Positions 1-7,602 of a stretch of 11,031 nucleotides of DNA are shown here, one piece after another (within the stretch, counting starts at the first letter, position 1; every line of letters begins with the position of its first letter). The notes below the pieces were generated by a model, which saw only the letters and a list, made by a program, of their open reading frames with translations, ran no database searches and had not been told where the DNA came from. The stretch comes from an uncultured Clostridia bacterium. GTDB lineage: Bacteria > Bacillota > Clostridia > Christensenellales > Aristaeellaceae. The DNA lies in the NCBI GenBank assembly GCA_934631055.1, contig CAKTXP010000069.1, positions 1 to 11,031 on the forward strand, in the 5' to 3' direction. Made by a program: the position numbers and the translations under genes.

Positions 1-15
1 GGAGGAAGGCAGAGC

Positions 16-546
16 GTGTTTGACAAACTCAGAAAGAGCATGGTGGACGCGGTGCAGGAGGGACAGCTCAAGCTGGGCTATCGGAGCGAAACTATCCGGT
101 TATATTATCCGCTGGCTTCCCTCTGTGCGCTGACAGGCGGAGAAAAGAGCGCGGCGGAGATGCGCGGCGCGCTGGAGGAATTCGCAAAAGAGAACGAGCC
201 TGAGCTGGGCAAAATCGAAGTCAGCCATAGGGGAGAGCGGTTCTGCCTTGCCGTGCCGCCGCAGGGCGCGCGGTGGGTGCATGAACACACCGACCCGAAC
301 GGATTTCTTGCTGACTTTATCCATGCGATTGGACGGCACGGATGCACGATGGAGGAGCTTATGGCGCAGTTTCACAAGCATTCCGAGCATGTGCGCATGG
401 AAGCGCTGCACAATGGGGAATTTGACTGGCTCATCGAATTCGAGGACGGAAAGCCGGACGAATACTGCTACTGCATTGCCGACGAGGGCGGGCATTTGAC
501 CTATCACCGCTTTACGCGGGAGGATTACGAGGCATTCGGGTTTTGA
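16..546 (+). CDS. DUF3877-type protein of unknown function
   Basis: This encodes a soluble 176-residue protein with no signal peptide or membrane segment, so it is probably cytoplasmic. The start is GTG at 16, chosen because a strong GGAGG (1-5) lies ten bases upstream; the gene is therefore complete although it begins at the window edge. The N-terminal stretch reads KLGYRSETIRLYYPLASL (residues 19-36). It matches my memory of the DUF3877 family, small proteins of about this length found mainly in Clostridia with no known function. The C-terminal half is rich in Glu, Asp, His and aromatic residues, including DEYCYCIADEGG. I see no recognisable catalytic motif. The downstream membrane-protein gene starts only 23 bases after the stop, so the two are probably co-transcribed. 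The family name is from recall and could be wrong; the coding call itself is solid. Confidence 0.82.
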   Translation: MFDKLRKSMVDAVQEGQLKLGYRSETIRLYYPLASLCALTGGEKSAAEMRGALEEFAKENEPELGKIEVSHRGERFCLAVPPQGARWVHEHTDPNGFLADFIHAIGRHGCTMEELMAQFHKHSEHVRMEALHNGEFDWLIEFEDGKPDEYCYCIADEGGHLTYHRFTREDYEAFGF

Positions 547-553
547 CGGATGC

Positions 554-562
554 AAAGGAGGG
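554..562 (+). promoter_or_regulatory. Ribosome binding site deciding the GTG start at 570
   Basis: The sequence AAAGGAGGG ends seven bases before the GTG at 570. It is the strongest Shine-Dalgarno match nearby and argues for that start over the in-frame TTG at 543. The same GGAGG-to-GTG arrangement occurs ahead of the gene at 16. Confidence 0.7.
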
Positions 563-569
563 GAAGAGC

Positions 570-2492
570 GTGAAACGGCGGCTTCCGAGATGGACGATCC
601 TATTGGGCGCGGCGCTCTGCATAGGGGCGCTGACGCTGGCAGTCTGGCTGCAAAGCGCGGGCTATCTGACATATCTGGACGGGGATAAGGCGTCTGAGCT
701 GCTGCTGGCGAGACGGCAGGCGGACACGCACAGCCTGATCCAGATGGACTGGATCTACTCGACCGAGGTGCGCGTCGTGCAGGTCAATCTGCTTTATGCG
801 CTGGCGTTCCTGTTTACCGACAGCTTTAAATGGGCACGGATATTCGGTAATACGGCGGGGCTTGCGCTGGCGATGGCGGCGTGCGCCTATCTCTGCCGAA
901 AGCTCAGGCTGTCCTGGGGACGGGCGCTGAGCGCGGCGGCGATGATCCCGATGACGGCGAGCGTGCTTTACGGCAACGCGGTCGCCATAGGCGGATATTA
1001 CATCGCGCATATTGCCCTGTTTTTCTGGATGGCTGGCGTCTGGGTATCGGTATGCAGCGCGGGAAAGCGCAGGAGCGTCGTGACGTTTCTGCTGCTGAGC
1101 GCAGGCGCGGGCTTCCTATCGGTGCGCTATGTGCTGTGCATCGTCTGCCCGATGGTGGTCGTGGCGGCGATGGAAATGATGCTCGCGCCCAACGAGGGAC
1201 GTGTGCTGCGCGATTACGGCATGCGGCAGGGCAGGATCACGGCGGCGGGCTTTATCGCCTGTGTCGTCGGGTATGCGGCGAGCGAGGTCGTCGTGCCGCG
1301 GCTCTTCCTGAGCGGCGTAGGCTCTGCTTCGACGTTTGCGTTCAATCCGTTGGACGGCGAGGCAATGGCGGATGCGCTGCTGACAGCGCTCGCGGATTTC
1401 CTGCGGCTGCTCGGCTGGCGGGGCGAGGCGGCGCTGTTCTCTGCGGCGGGCATCGTCAATTTGAGCGTTGCGGGCGTGCTTGTACTGGGCGGAATGATGG
1501 CGCATCGCGTCTATCGCGCACTCGACGACCGAGACGACGCTCAGCGGATGCAGAAGCGGATGATGGAACTGGCGTGCGCGGCTGTCGCGGTCAATCTGTT
1601 CTGCTTTGTGTTCCTGAAAGGAACGTATCTGGATCGCTATCTCATTCCGGCGGTCATCGCGTTCGTTCCGGTAACGGCGGTTTTGCTGCGGCGGGAGAAG
1701 AATGCGCGTCTGCGCGGGATGTTCATGCTGCTGCTGTGCGTGCAGCTGGGCGGCGGGTCAGCCCTCCTGTTGAAGGATACGATCACGGCGGAACCCGGCG
1801 CGGACATGATGGATGCGATGGCGTATCTGGAAGAGAACGGCTATACGCACGGATATGGCACATTCTGGAACGTTCGGGTGATGCAGGAGCGGACGCAGAA
1901 CGCGCTGACCTTCACGGGCGTTGCGCCTGTTCGGACGGAGGAAGGCGCTCTCTCGCCGGTCTCGCTGGATATGATCCGCTGGCTCGAACCGGACGACTAT
2001 TCGGATATGGATATCTGCGGAGAAAAGACGTTCCTCATCCTGACGCAGGAAGAAAAGGACGAGATGGCGCCGTGGGCTGCGGCGGTCGGCGTATCGCCGA
2101 GCTATGAGAACGATACGTTTGCGGTCTACGGATTTGCATCGTCGCAAGCGCTGACGAATGGCGCGCTCTGGGGAAAGATGAAGCTGGAGAATGCGGCGTT
2201 TCAAGACGGCGTATATCGTCTGGAAGCGGGCGCGCGGCTGCGCGTACCGACATCCTGGCGGGAGAAGGGGCGCTATACGCTGTCCCTGACCTGCGAAGGC
2301 ATGCCAAACGGCGGCGTTATCCAGGCATATGCCGGACGCGATTTCCGCGTGCTGGCGGAAACGCCGCTGACCGAGGGCGAAAACAGCCTGAGCTTCACGC
2401 TGGACGCAGACGACAAATATTTCATGCTGCTCATCCGCGGCGGGGAGGACGGCGGGCTGACGATCAGAAATCTGGAATTGGAAAAAGAGTAA
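570..2492 (+). CDS. Polytopic membrane protein, GT-C-like, with C-terminal beta-rich domain
   Basis: This encodes a 640-residue integral membrane protein. I chose GTG at 570 because AAAGGAGGG (554-562) sits at ideal spacing. A TTG at 543 in the same frame overlaps the preceding stop and lacks its own ribosome binding site. A first membrane helix (about 8-28) is followed by an outside loop with YLDGDKASELLLAR (35-48) and YSTEVRV (63-69). Several more helices follow, at roughly 93-108, 119-160, 170-202, 223-245, 287-310, 331-349, 355-374 and 382-400, with YLDRYLIP at 353-360. The acidic residues in the first outside loop resemble the layout of GT-C lipid-linked-sugar transferases, but this is inference. 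The soluble C-terminus contains YLEENG and TFWN (419-434), then a predicted beta-sandwich of about 100 residues. The protein is clearly paralogous to the product of the gene at 5243. A cell-surface glycosylation role is possible but unproven. Confidence 0.85.
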   Translation: MKRRLPRWTILLGAALCIGALTLAVWLQSAGYLTYLDGDKASELLLARRQADTHSLIQMDWIYSTEVRVVQVNLLYALAFLFTDSFKWARIFGNTAGLALAMAACAYLCRKLRLSWGRALSAAAMIPMTASVLYGNAVAIGGYYIAHIALFFWMAGVWVSVCSAGKRRSVVTFLLLSAGAGFLSVRYVLCIVCPMVVVAAMEMMLAPNEGRVLRDYGMRQGRITAAGFIACVVGYAASEVVVPRLFLSGVGSASTFAFNPLDGEAMADALLTALADFLRLLGWRGEAALFSAAGIVNLSVAGVLVLGGMMAHRVYRALDDRDDAQRMQKRMMELACAAVAVNLFCFVFLKGTYLDRYLIPAVIAFVPVTAVLLRREKNARLRGMFMLLLCVQLGGGSALLLKDTITAEPGADMMDAMAYLEENGYTHGYGTFWNVRVMQERTQNALTFTGVAPVRTEEGALSPVSLDMIRWLEPDDYSDMDICGEKTFLILTQEEKDEMAPWAAAVGVSPSYENDTFAVYGFASSQALTNGALWGKMKLENAAFQDGVYRLEAGARLRVPTSWREKGRYTLSLTCEGMPNGGVIQAYAGRDFRVLAETPLTEGENSLSFTLDADDKYFMLLIRGGEDGGLTIRNLELEKE

Positions 2493-2558
2493 AACGGGAA
2501 CGCATGCTACCCGGAAGGCGGCGCTGCGCCGAAAAAGCGCGGACACAGAAAACAAACA

Positions 2559-2595
2559 AAGGGCTATTCTTCCAAACTGCGGAAGAATAGCCCTT
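2559..2595. terminator. Bidirectional hairpin terminator between convergent genes
   Basis: A perfect 15-bp stem (2559-2573 pairing with 2581-2595) encloses the 7-base loop AAACTGC. Reading rightwards it is followed by the T-rich TTCTTCATTT. Reading leftwards the transcript meets TTTGTTTGTTTTC. It lies between the stop of the membrane-protein gene (2492) and the stop of feoAB (2707, minus strand), so it can serve both. The U-tracts are interrupted, so efficiency is uncertain, but the stem is unambiguous. Confidence 0.85.
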
Positions 2596-2706
2596 CTTCA
2601 TTTCATCGGGAAGCTGCGCGAAATCGTCCGCGTGAGCAAGGCTCTTGTGTTTGGCAGACCACGCCGGACGATGATGCTTTAAACGAGATTGACCCGAATC
2701 GGCAGA

Positions 2707-5049
2707 TTACAGGATCACACCGAGCAGGTGAACAACAAACGCGGCAACCCACGCGACGGCGCATTGATAGAGAACGACACCGATTGCCCAACGCGTGCCC
2801 AGCTCGCGACGAATGGAAGCGACGGCGGCGATGCACGGCGTATAGAGCAGGGAGAACACCAGCAGCGACAGGGCGGCAAGCGGCGTCAGCGCGGAAAGAA
2901 GCTCTGCCGTGCTGCCAAAGAGAATGGTCAGCGTGGAAACGACGCTCTCCTTTGCCATGAAGCCGGTCAGCAGAGCGGTGGATACGCGCCAGTCGCCAAA
3001 GCCGAGCGGACGGAACAGCGGCGCAATGAAGCCCGCCATCAGCGCGAGAAGGCTGTCCTTGGAATCGGTGACGACATTCAGGCGGAGATCAAACGTTTGC
3101 AGGAACCAAACGACGATGGTTGCGGCAAAGATGACCGTAAAGGCACGCTGGAGGAAATCCTTCGATTTTTCCCAGAGCAGCTGGCAGACGTTTTTCGCGC
3201 CCGGCATGCGGTAATTCGGCAGCTCCATGACGAAGGGAACCGGTTCGCCGGAGAAGATGGTTTTGCGCATCAGCAGAGCGTGGAGAATGCCCATCAGAAT
3301 GCCCAACAGATAGAGCCCAGCCATAACCCACATGGCATGCTTCGGGAAGAACACGGCGCTGAAAAACGCGTAAATCGGGAGCTTTGCCGAGCAGCTCATG
3401 AACGGGGTGAGCAGAATGGTCATCTTGCGGTCGCGCTCGGAGGGCAGGGTGCGGGTCGCCATGACGCCCGGAACGGTGCAGCCAAAGCCGATGAGCATCG
3501 GGACGATGCTTCTGCCGGAAAGACCGATGCGGCGCAGGGGTTTATCCATGACAAACGCCACACGCGCCATGTAGCCGCTGTCCTCGAGCATGGAGAGGAA
3601 GAAGAACAGGGTCACGATAAACGGCAGGAAGCTCAGCACGCTGCCCACGCCGGTGAATATGCCGTCGATGATCAGCGAACGCAATACGCCGGAGTAGCCG
3701 GCAGAAACCAGCAGATGATCGACAAGCCCCGTCAGCGCACCGATGCCCTGCTCCAACAGGTCGGACAGGAAACTGCCGATGACGTTGAAGGTCAGGAAGA
3801 AGACGGAGAGCATGATGAGAATGAACATCGGAATCGCGGTATGCTTTCCGGTCAGCAGACGGTCTGCCTTGACGCTGCGATCATGCTCGCGGCTCTCGTG
3901 CGGTCGGGTGACGGTCGCGTCGCAGACCTTTTCGATGAAGGAAAAGCGCATGTCCGCGATGGCGGCGGCACGATCCAGCCCGCGCTCCTGCTCCATCTGG
4001 ACGATGATATGCTCGAGCATATCCTTTTCGTTTTCCGAGAGATTCAGCTGGCTGAGGATGAGCTGGTCGCCTTCCGCCAGCTTGCTGGCGGCAAAGCGGA
4101 CGGGGATGCCTGCGGCTTCTGCGTGATCCTCGATGAGGTGCATGATGCCGTGCAGACAGCGGTGAACAGCCGCCTGCGTGCCTTCGGGGTCGCAGAAATC
4201 CGGCCTGCCGGGGCGCTCCTGATAACGGGCGACATGCAGCGCATGGGAAACGAGTTCGTCGATGCCTTCGTTCTTGGCGGCGGAAATCGGAACGACCGGG
4301 ATACCCAGCATGGCTTCCATTTCGTTGACGCGAACCGAACCGCCGTTCTCGCGCACTTCATCCATCATGTTCAGCGCCAGAACCATGGGCACATCCAGCT
4401 CCATGAGCTGCATGGTCAGGTAGAGGTTGCGCTCGATGTTGGAAGCATCGATGATGTTGATGATGCCGCAGGGCTTATCTTCCAGAATAAAGCGGCGGGT
4501 GACGATTTCCTCGCTGGTATAGGGGGACATGGAGTAGATGCCGGGCAGGTCGGTGACGAGCGTGTCGTCATGACCGCGAATCGCGCCGTCCTTCCTGTCC
4601 ACGGTCACGCCGGGAAAATTGCCGACGTGCTGGTTGGAACCGGTGAGCTGGTTGAAGAGGGTTGTCTTGCCGCAATTCTGGTTGCCGGCAAGGGCAAAGG
4701 TGAGGGTGGTTCCCTCGGGCAGAGGATGTTCGCCTGCTTTGACATGGTAGCGTCCGCCCTCGCCCAAACCGGGATGCTCCACGGGCGTATGCGGCGTCGG
4801 GCAGGCGGGCTCGCCTTTCACGGTGCAGGGATTGCTGATTTCAATCCGCTTCGCGTCGTCCACGCGCAATGTCAGCTCATAGCTGTGGATGCGGAATTCG
4901 ATGGGGTCGCCCATCGGGGCGAACTTGACGAGCGTAATTTGTGCGCCGGGGATGACACCCATATCCAGAAAATGCTGTCTGAGGGAGCCTTCTCCGCCGA
5001 CGGTATGGATGACGGCACTCTGACCGGGTTTAAGAGAATCCAGAGTCAT
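2707..5049 (-). CDS. feoB: FeoA-FeoB fusion, ferrous iron transporter
   Basis: This is a 780-residue Fe(II) import protein of the cytoplasmic membrane. Residues 1-72 form a FeoA (SH3-like) domain, starting MTLDSLKPGQSAVI and containing FLDMGVIPG. A short linker precedes the FeoB G-domain. G1 is GNQNCGKT (122-129), G2 lies in VGNFPGVTV (142-150), G3 is DLPG (167-170), G4 is NMMD (227-230) and G5 is ISAAK (255-259). A helical region (about 290-375) leads to the membrane part (about 404-780). That part carries the gate motifs GFGCTVPGVMATR (521-533), SCSAKLPIY (552-560) and YTPC (736-739). The start is set by GGGAGG (5059-5064) nine bases upstream. Length fits a FeoA domain fused to a full FeoB. 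No separate feoA or feoC is visible. Iron-dependent repression is usual for feo operons; a weak Fur-like core lies upstream. Confidence 0.97.
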   Translation of the reverse strand: MTLDSLKPGQSAVIHTVGGEGSLRQHFLDMGVIPGAQITLVKFAPMGDPIEFRIHSYELTLRVDDAKRIEISNPCTVKGEPACPTPHTPVEHPGLGEGGRYHVKAGEHPLPEGTTLTFALAGNQNCGKTTLFNQLTGSNQHVGNFPGVTVDRKDGAIRGHDDTLVTDLPGIYSMSPYTSEEIVTRRFILEDKPCGIINIIDASNIERNLYLTMQLMELDVPMVLALNMMDEVRENGGSVRVNEMEAMLGIPVVPISAAKNEGIDELVSHALHVARYQERPGRPDFCDPEGTQAAVHRCLHGIMHLIEDHAEAAGIPVRFAASKLAEGDQLILSQLNLSENEKDMLEHIIVQMEQERGLDRAAAIADMRFSFIEKVCDATVTRPHESREHDRSVKADRLLTGKHTAIPMFILIMLSVFFLTFNVIGSFLSDLLEQGIGALTGLVDHLLVSAGYSGVLRSLIIDGIFTGVGSVLSFLPFIVTLFFFLSMLEDSGYMARVAFVMDKPLRRIGLSGRSIVPMLIGFGCTVPGVMATRTLPSERDRKMTILLTPFMSCSAKLPIYAFFSAVFFPKHAMWVMAGLYLLGILMGILHALLMRKTIFSGEPVPFVMELPNYRMPGAKNVCQLLWEKSKDFLQRAFTVIFAATIVVWFLQTFDLRLNVVTDSKDSLLALMAGFIAPLFRPLGFGDWRVSTALLTGFMAKESVVSTLTILFGSTAELLSALTPLAALSLLVFSLLYTPCIAAVASIRRELGTRWAIGVVLYQCAVAWVAAFVVHLLGVIL

Positions 5050-5071
5050 CGAATGATTCCTCCCGTTCCAT

Positions 5072-5101
5072 ATTGAGAATCAAAAGTTTGTAAGCACAAA
5101 C
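5072..5101. promoter_or_regulatory. Inverted repeats in the feoAB leader, possible metal-regulator site
   Basis: Two symmetrical elements lie side by side here. ATTGAGAATCAAAA (5072-5085) contains TGAGAATCA, one base from the TGATAATCA core of Fur boxes. GTTTGTAAGCACAAAC (5086-5101) is a perfect 6-bp inverted repeat with a 4-base spacer. They fall in the leader, about 30-60 bases downstream of the predicted feoAB transcription start, where a repressor could act as a roadblock. The Fur link is inference from gene context and a partial match only. Confidence 0.35.
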
Positions 5102-5136
5102 AATCTTCGGTAAGATGCAGGAAATTGTCCTCGCCC

Positions 5137-5165
5137 AGTGTAATGGTTTGAGCGGCATTTGTAAA
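5137..5165 (-). promoter_or_regulatory. Predicted promoter of feoAB
   Basis: On the minus strand TTTACA (5165-5160) and TACACT (5142-5137) are separated by 17 bp, a good match to a vegetative sigma-A promoter. Transcription would begin near 5130 and give a leader of about 80 bases before the feoAB start codon at 5049. The -35 box lies only 15 bp from the -35 box of the divergent promoter, so the two are back to back. Confidence 0.55.
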
Positions 5166-5180
5166 GAGGAAAGAGCGGAT

Positions 5181-5209
5181 TTGACAGCGTTTTTTGACGA
5201 TGATATAAT
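5181..5209 (+). promoter_or_regulatory. Consensus sigma-A promoter with extended -10
   Basis: TTGACA (5181-5186) and TATAAT (5204-5209) are both exact consensus hexamers with an optimal 17-bp spacer. TG at 5201-5202 forms an extended -10. The start point should fall near 5215, giving a leader of about 28 bases with GGAGGG (5232-5237) before the ATG at 5243. It drives the membrane protein at 5243 and probably the DUF1836 gene behind it. On sequence alone this is the strongest promoter in the window. Confidence 0.88.
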
Positions 5210-5242
5210 GTAACGACAGAAAAGGAATGCCGGAGGGAAACG

Positions 5243-6856
5243 ATGAAGCGAAGGAAGCTTGAAAGCGCGGGAGCGGCGACGCTCTTTCTGCTGTGCGCGG
5301 CGATGACCGCGTATTATCTGACAGCGGGCTACGGCGCATATCTGGACGCGGACATGGCTTCCGAGCTGGCGCTTGCCCGCCATCTGGCGGACGAGGGAAC
5401 GCTCATTTCCTCTACATGGCTGTATTCGACGGAAGTCCGCGTACTGTCCACTCAGCTTGTCTTTACGCCGCTGATGGCGCTGCTGGGCGGAAGCTGGCGG
5501 GCGGTGCGGACGGTCGGATGTCTGATCTTGCAGGCGATGCTGGCGGCAAGCGCCTATTTCTGCGGCAGGTCGCTGGGCGCGAAGAAGAGCTGGGCGCTCG
5601 TCTTTGCGGGGCTGAGCATCAGCGCATGCTCGGTGGTATACAGCCAGATGATCCTCATTGGGGCGTATTATGTGCCGCATGCCGTGCTGACGAATCTAGG
5701 CGTGGGCATGGCGGCGCAGATCATGCAAATGAAAAAAGGCGGGCGGCGGATGAGCGTCTTTGCGGCGCTGACGGCGCTTTGCGCGTTGATGGGCGCGTCG
5801 TCCATCCGATACCCGTTCTGCGCGACACTCCCGATGGCGGCGGCGGGCGTCTGGGCGTATCTCTTCCCGACGGAAGAGCTTGCGCCGAGGACGGGCAGGC
5901 AGAAGAAGGAAACGGCGCTGGTCGTTTTCGTCTGCATGGTCAGCGTTGCCGGCTTTGCTGTCGGGCAGAAGATACTGGGTCGGGTCTGCGCATACGACGC
6001 GGCGCGGTACGGCGGCGTCCGGCTCGCCGCATTCACATCGGCGGACATGGCGCAGATGATCCAGCAGGCGCTGGGCGGGCTGGCGCGGCTGATGGGATAC
6101 AGCGAACACAGTATCCTGTTGTCCGCGCATGGGCTGGTCAGCGTGGGCGCGCTGCTGCTGCCCGCGGCGGCGGCAGTTATGCTTGCCCGCGCGCTCAAAA
6201 AAGCGAAGCGGGAAGGGAATGCGCTTCTGCGTTTCGGCGCGCTGACGCTGGCGATGAGCGCGGTCATGACGGCGCTGTCGTTCGTGCTGCTGGAAGATTT
6301 GTATATCAATCGCTACTGGATCCCGCTGATGACGCTGGGCGCGCCGGTGATGGCGGCATGCCTGAGCGGGGAAGAGAATGCGCCACTCCGAAGGATGAGC
6401 GCGGCGTTATTTGCCGGTGTGGTACTCCTCTCTTCGGCGATGCAGATTAAAAGCACGATGGACGAGCCGCAGATCATGGAAAGGGACTATGCCCGCGCGG
6501 ATTATCTGGAAGAAAACGGCATGACGTTCGGCTACGCGACCTTCTGGAACGCGAACGTGGTGACGGAGCTGACAAGCGGCAAAGTCGAGGTCGTTTCCAT
6601 CTCCATTGACGAGAACGCGGAGGGGCAGGGCGTCCCTCACACGGGGCAATGGCTGGAAAAAATAGAAGATATCGGGATGAATCACCCGAACGAATCCGTC
6701 TTTATTTTATTAAGTCCGCAGGAAGCTGAAAGGCTGAAGGATTTCCTTGCGCTCAGCGGCGCGGAAAAAACCTATGAGGACGACGGCTTGGGCGTATACC
6801 GCATCGAAAGCCAGCGCGCGTTTTTCGACGCGGCGGAAAAGCTGGATACGCCGTAA
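5243..6856 (+). CDS. Polytopic membrane protein, GT-C-like, paralogue of the 570-2492 gene
   Basis: This encodes a 537-residue integral membrane protein. The ATG at 5243 follows GGAGGG (5232-5237). A first helix (about 9-28) leads into YLDADMASELALAR (33-46) and YSTEVRV (61-67). Multiple helices follow, at roughly 87-107, 115-160, 170-207, 224-243, 290-315, 330-350, 357-374 and 384-400, with YINRYWIP at 354-361. The soluble C-terminus contains YLEENGMTFGYATFWNANVV (421-440). These blocks align in the same order with the gene at 570, so the two are paralogues. This copy lacks the final beta-rich domain of the other. I recall similar YLDxDMASEL...YSTELRV proteins in clostridial genomes, annotated only as hypothetical membrane proteins. 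A GT-C glycosyltransferase-like fold with an acidic catalytic residue in the first outside loop is the best guess. It is probably co-transcribed with the DUF1836 gene. Confidence 0.88.
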   Translation: MKRRKLESAGAATLFLLCAAMTAYYLTAGYGAYLDADMASELALARHLADEGTLISSTWLYSTEVRVLSTQLVFTPLMALLGGSWRAVRTVGCLILQAMLAASAYFCGRSLGAKKSWALVFAGLSISACSVVYSQMILIGAYYVPHAVLTNLGVGMAAQIMQMKKGGRRMSVFAALTALCALMGASSIRYPFCATLPMAAAGVWAYLFPTEELAPRTGRQKKETALVVFVCMVSVAGFAVGQKILGRVCAYDAARYGGVRLAAFTSADMAQMIQQALGGLARLMGYSEHSILLSAHGLVSVGALLLPAAAAVMLARALKKAKREGNALLRFGALTLAMSAVMTALSFVLLEDLYINRYWIPLMTLGAPVMAACLSGEENAPLRRMSAALFAGVVLLSSAMQIKSTMDEPQIMERDYARADYLEENGMTFGYATFWNANVVTELTSGKVEVVSISIDENAEGQGVPHTGQWLEKIEDIGMNHPNESVFILLSPQEAERLKDFLALSGAEKTYEDDGLGVYRIESQRAFFDAAEKLDTP

Positions 6857-6871
6857 GGCGAAGGAGCAGAC

Positions 6872-7360
6872 ATGGAACAGGAGATACTGGTGCTTGAGCT
6901 GCCGACATGGGAAGTGCTTCCGGATATCGGGCTGTACATGGATCAGGTGGTCACGCTGATGGACAGGACGTTCAGTCCGGCGCTGCCCAAGGGAGAAATG
7001 ACCAAATCCATGGTCAACAACTACGTCAAGGTCGGCATGATCCCGCGGCCGACGGGCAAGAAGTATGACCGCGACCATCTGGCGATGCTCATCATGATCG
7101 GGGTGCTCAAGCAGGCGCTGAGCATGGAGAGCATCAGCAGGCTGCTGGAGGTCGTCTGCCGAGACGGGGTGAAGGAAGGATACGACCGGTTCCGGATGAT
7201 GACGGAAAGCATCGACCAGTCGGCGCAGAGCGGACGGGTCGAGCTTCAGATCAATGGCGAATCCGCGCAGGAGCAGGCGCTCCGTTTGGGCATCATGGCG
7301 GCGCTGTGTACGATCCGCACATGCCGCCTGCTGGAAGTGGACAGAAGAATGAACGCATGA
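6872..7360 (+). CDS. DUF1836 family putative transcriptional regulator
   Basis: This encodes a 162-residue soluble protein. The start ATG follows AAGGAG (6861-6866) and lies 15 bases after the preceding stop, so it is probably in the same operon. The opening LPTWEVLPDIGLYMDQVVTLMDRTF (residues 10-34) is characteristic of DUF1836 proteins, as is MTKSMVNNYVKVGMIPRP (43-60) with its helix-turn-helix look. KKYDRDHLAMLIMIGVLKQ follows (63-81). The family is common in Clostridia and Bacilli and has a MerR-like winged-helix character; its targets are generally unknown. The second half is helical with no visible metal or ligand site. Its job here is unknown. Autoregulation of the upstream operon is possible but nothing in the sequence shows it. 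Confidence 0.85.
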   Translation: MEQEILVLELPTWEVLPDIGLYMDQVVTLMDRTFSPALPKGEMTKSMVNNYVKVGMIPRPTGKKYDRDHLAMLIMIGVLKQALSMESISRLLEVVCRDGVKEGYDRFRMMTESIDQSAQSGRVELQINGESAQEQALRLGIMAALCTIRTCRLLEVDRRMNA

Positions 7361-7602
7361 AAACGGTATACGCCGTCATATCTTTAGACAGACGCGAATT
7401 TGCCAAAGGGCTTGCAATTGGGTTTGATTGTGGTTTATACTAATCATGAGGAAGTTTTGTAATGCAGTTGGCAGGATATCCGCCCGCTGCGCAGATCTTT
7501 CCGAAACCCTTCCGCGATGACGGCGGAAGAATATGCGTTACTTTGTCGGAAATGAAATCGGCGGCATGCCGGTTTGAATAGGAAACCAAGGGAGGGCTGA
7601 CC
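7361..7602. other. Intergenic region and long leader ahead of the zinc-ribbon gene
   Basis: These 242 bases hold no convincing gene. The first 50 bases contain only a weak ACGG/CCGT inverted repeat and no clear terminator for the DUF1836 gene. A promoter is predicted at 7412-7441, leaving a leader of about 150 bases. The leader contains a perfect 7-bp hairpin CTTCCGC-GATGACG-GCGGAAG (7509-7529) and a weaker GGTTT/AAACC pairing close to the ribosome binding site GGGAGGG (7590-7596). I see no match to a known riboswitch or T-box. Confidence 0.5.
7412..7441 (+). promoter_or_regulatory. Predicted promoter of the zinc-ribbon gene
   Basis: TTGCAA (7412-7417) and TATACT (7436-7441) are separated by 18 bp in an AT-rich patch. 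Each hexamer differs from consensus by one base. The spacing and the local drop in GC support it; no other comparable pair was found between 7361 and 7602. Confidence 0.5.

Noticed and set aside
543..569. TTG at 543 as the start of the first membrane protein
   Set aside because: It overlaps the preceding stop and has no ribosome binding site of its own, whereas GTG at 570 follows a strong AAAGGAGGG.
881..2107. A 408-codon frame overlapping the first membrane protein on the same strand
   Set aside because: Its product is Arg/Gly/Ala-rich with no domain signature, typical of a shifted frame in GC-rich DNA. The overlapping membrane protein is supported by a conserved paralogue. The same reasoning removes the shifted frame at 5293-6450.
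2689..5076. A 795-codon open frame on the plus strand opposite feoAB
   Set aside because: It is codon-aligned with feoAB, which has all its family motifs. The antisense product is Gln/His/Arg/Gly-rich low-complexity sequence with no recognisable domain, produced by the absence of TTA, CTA and TCA in feoAB.
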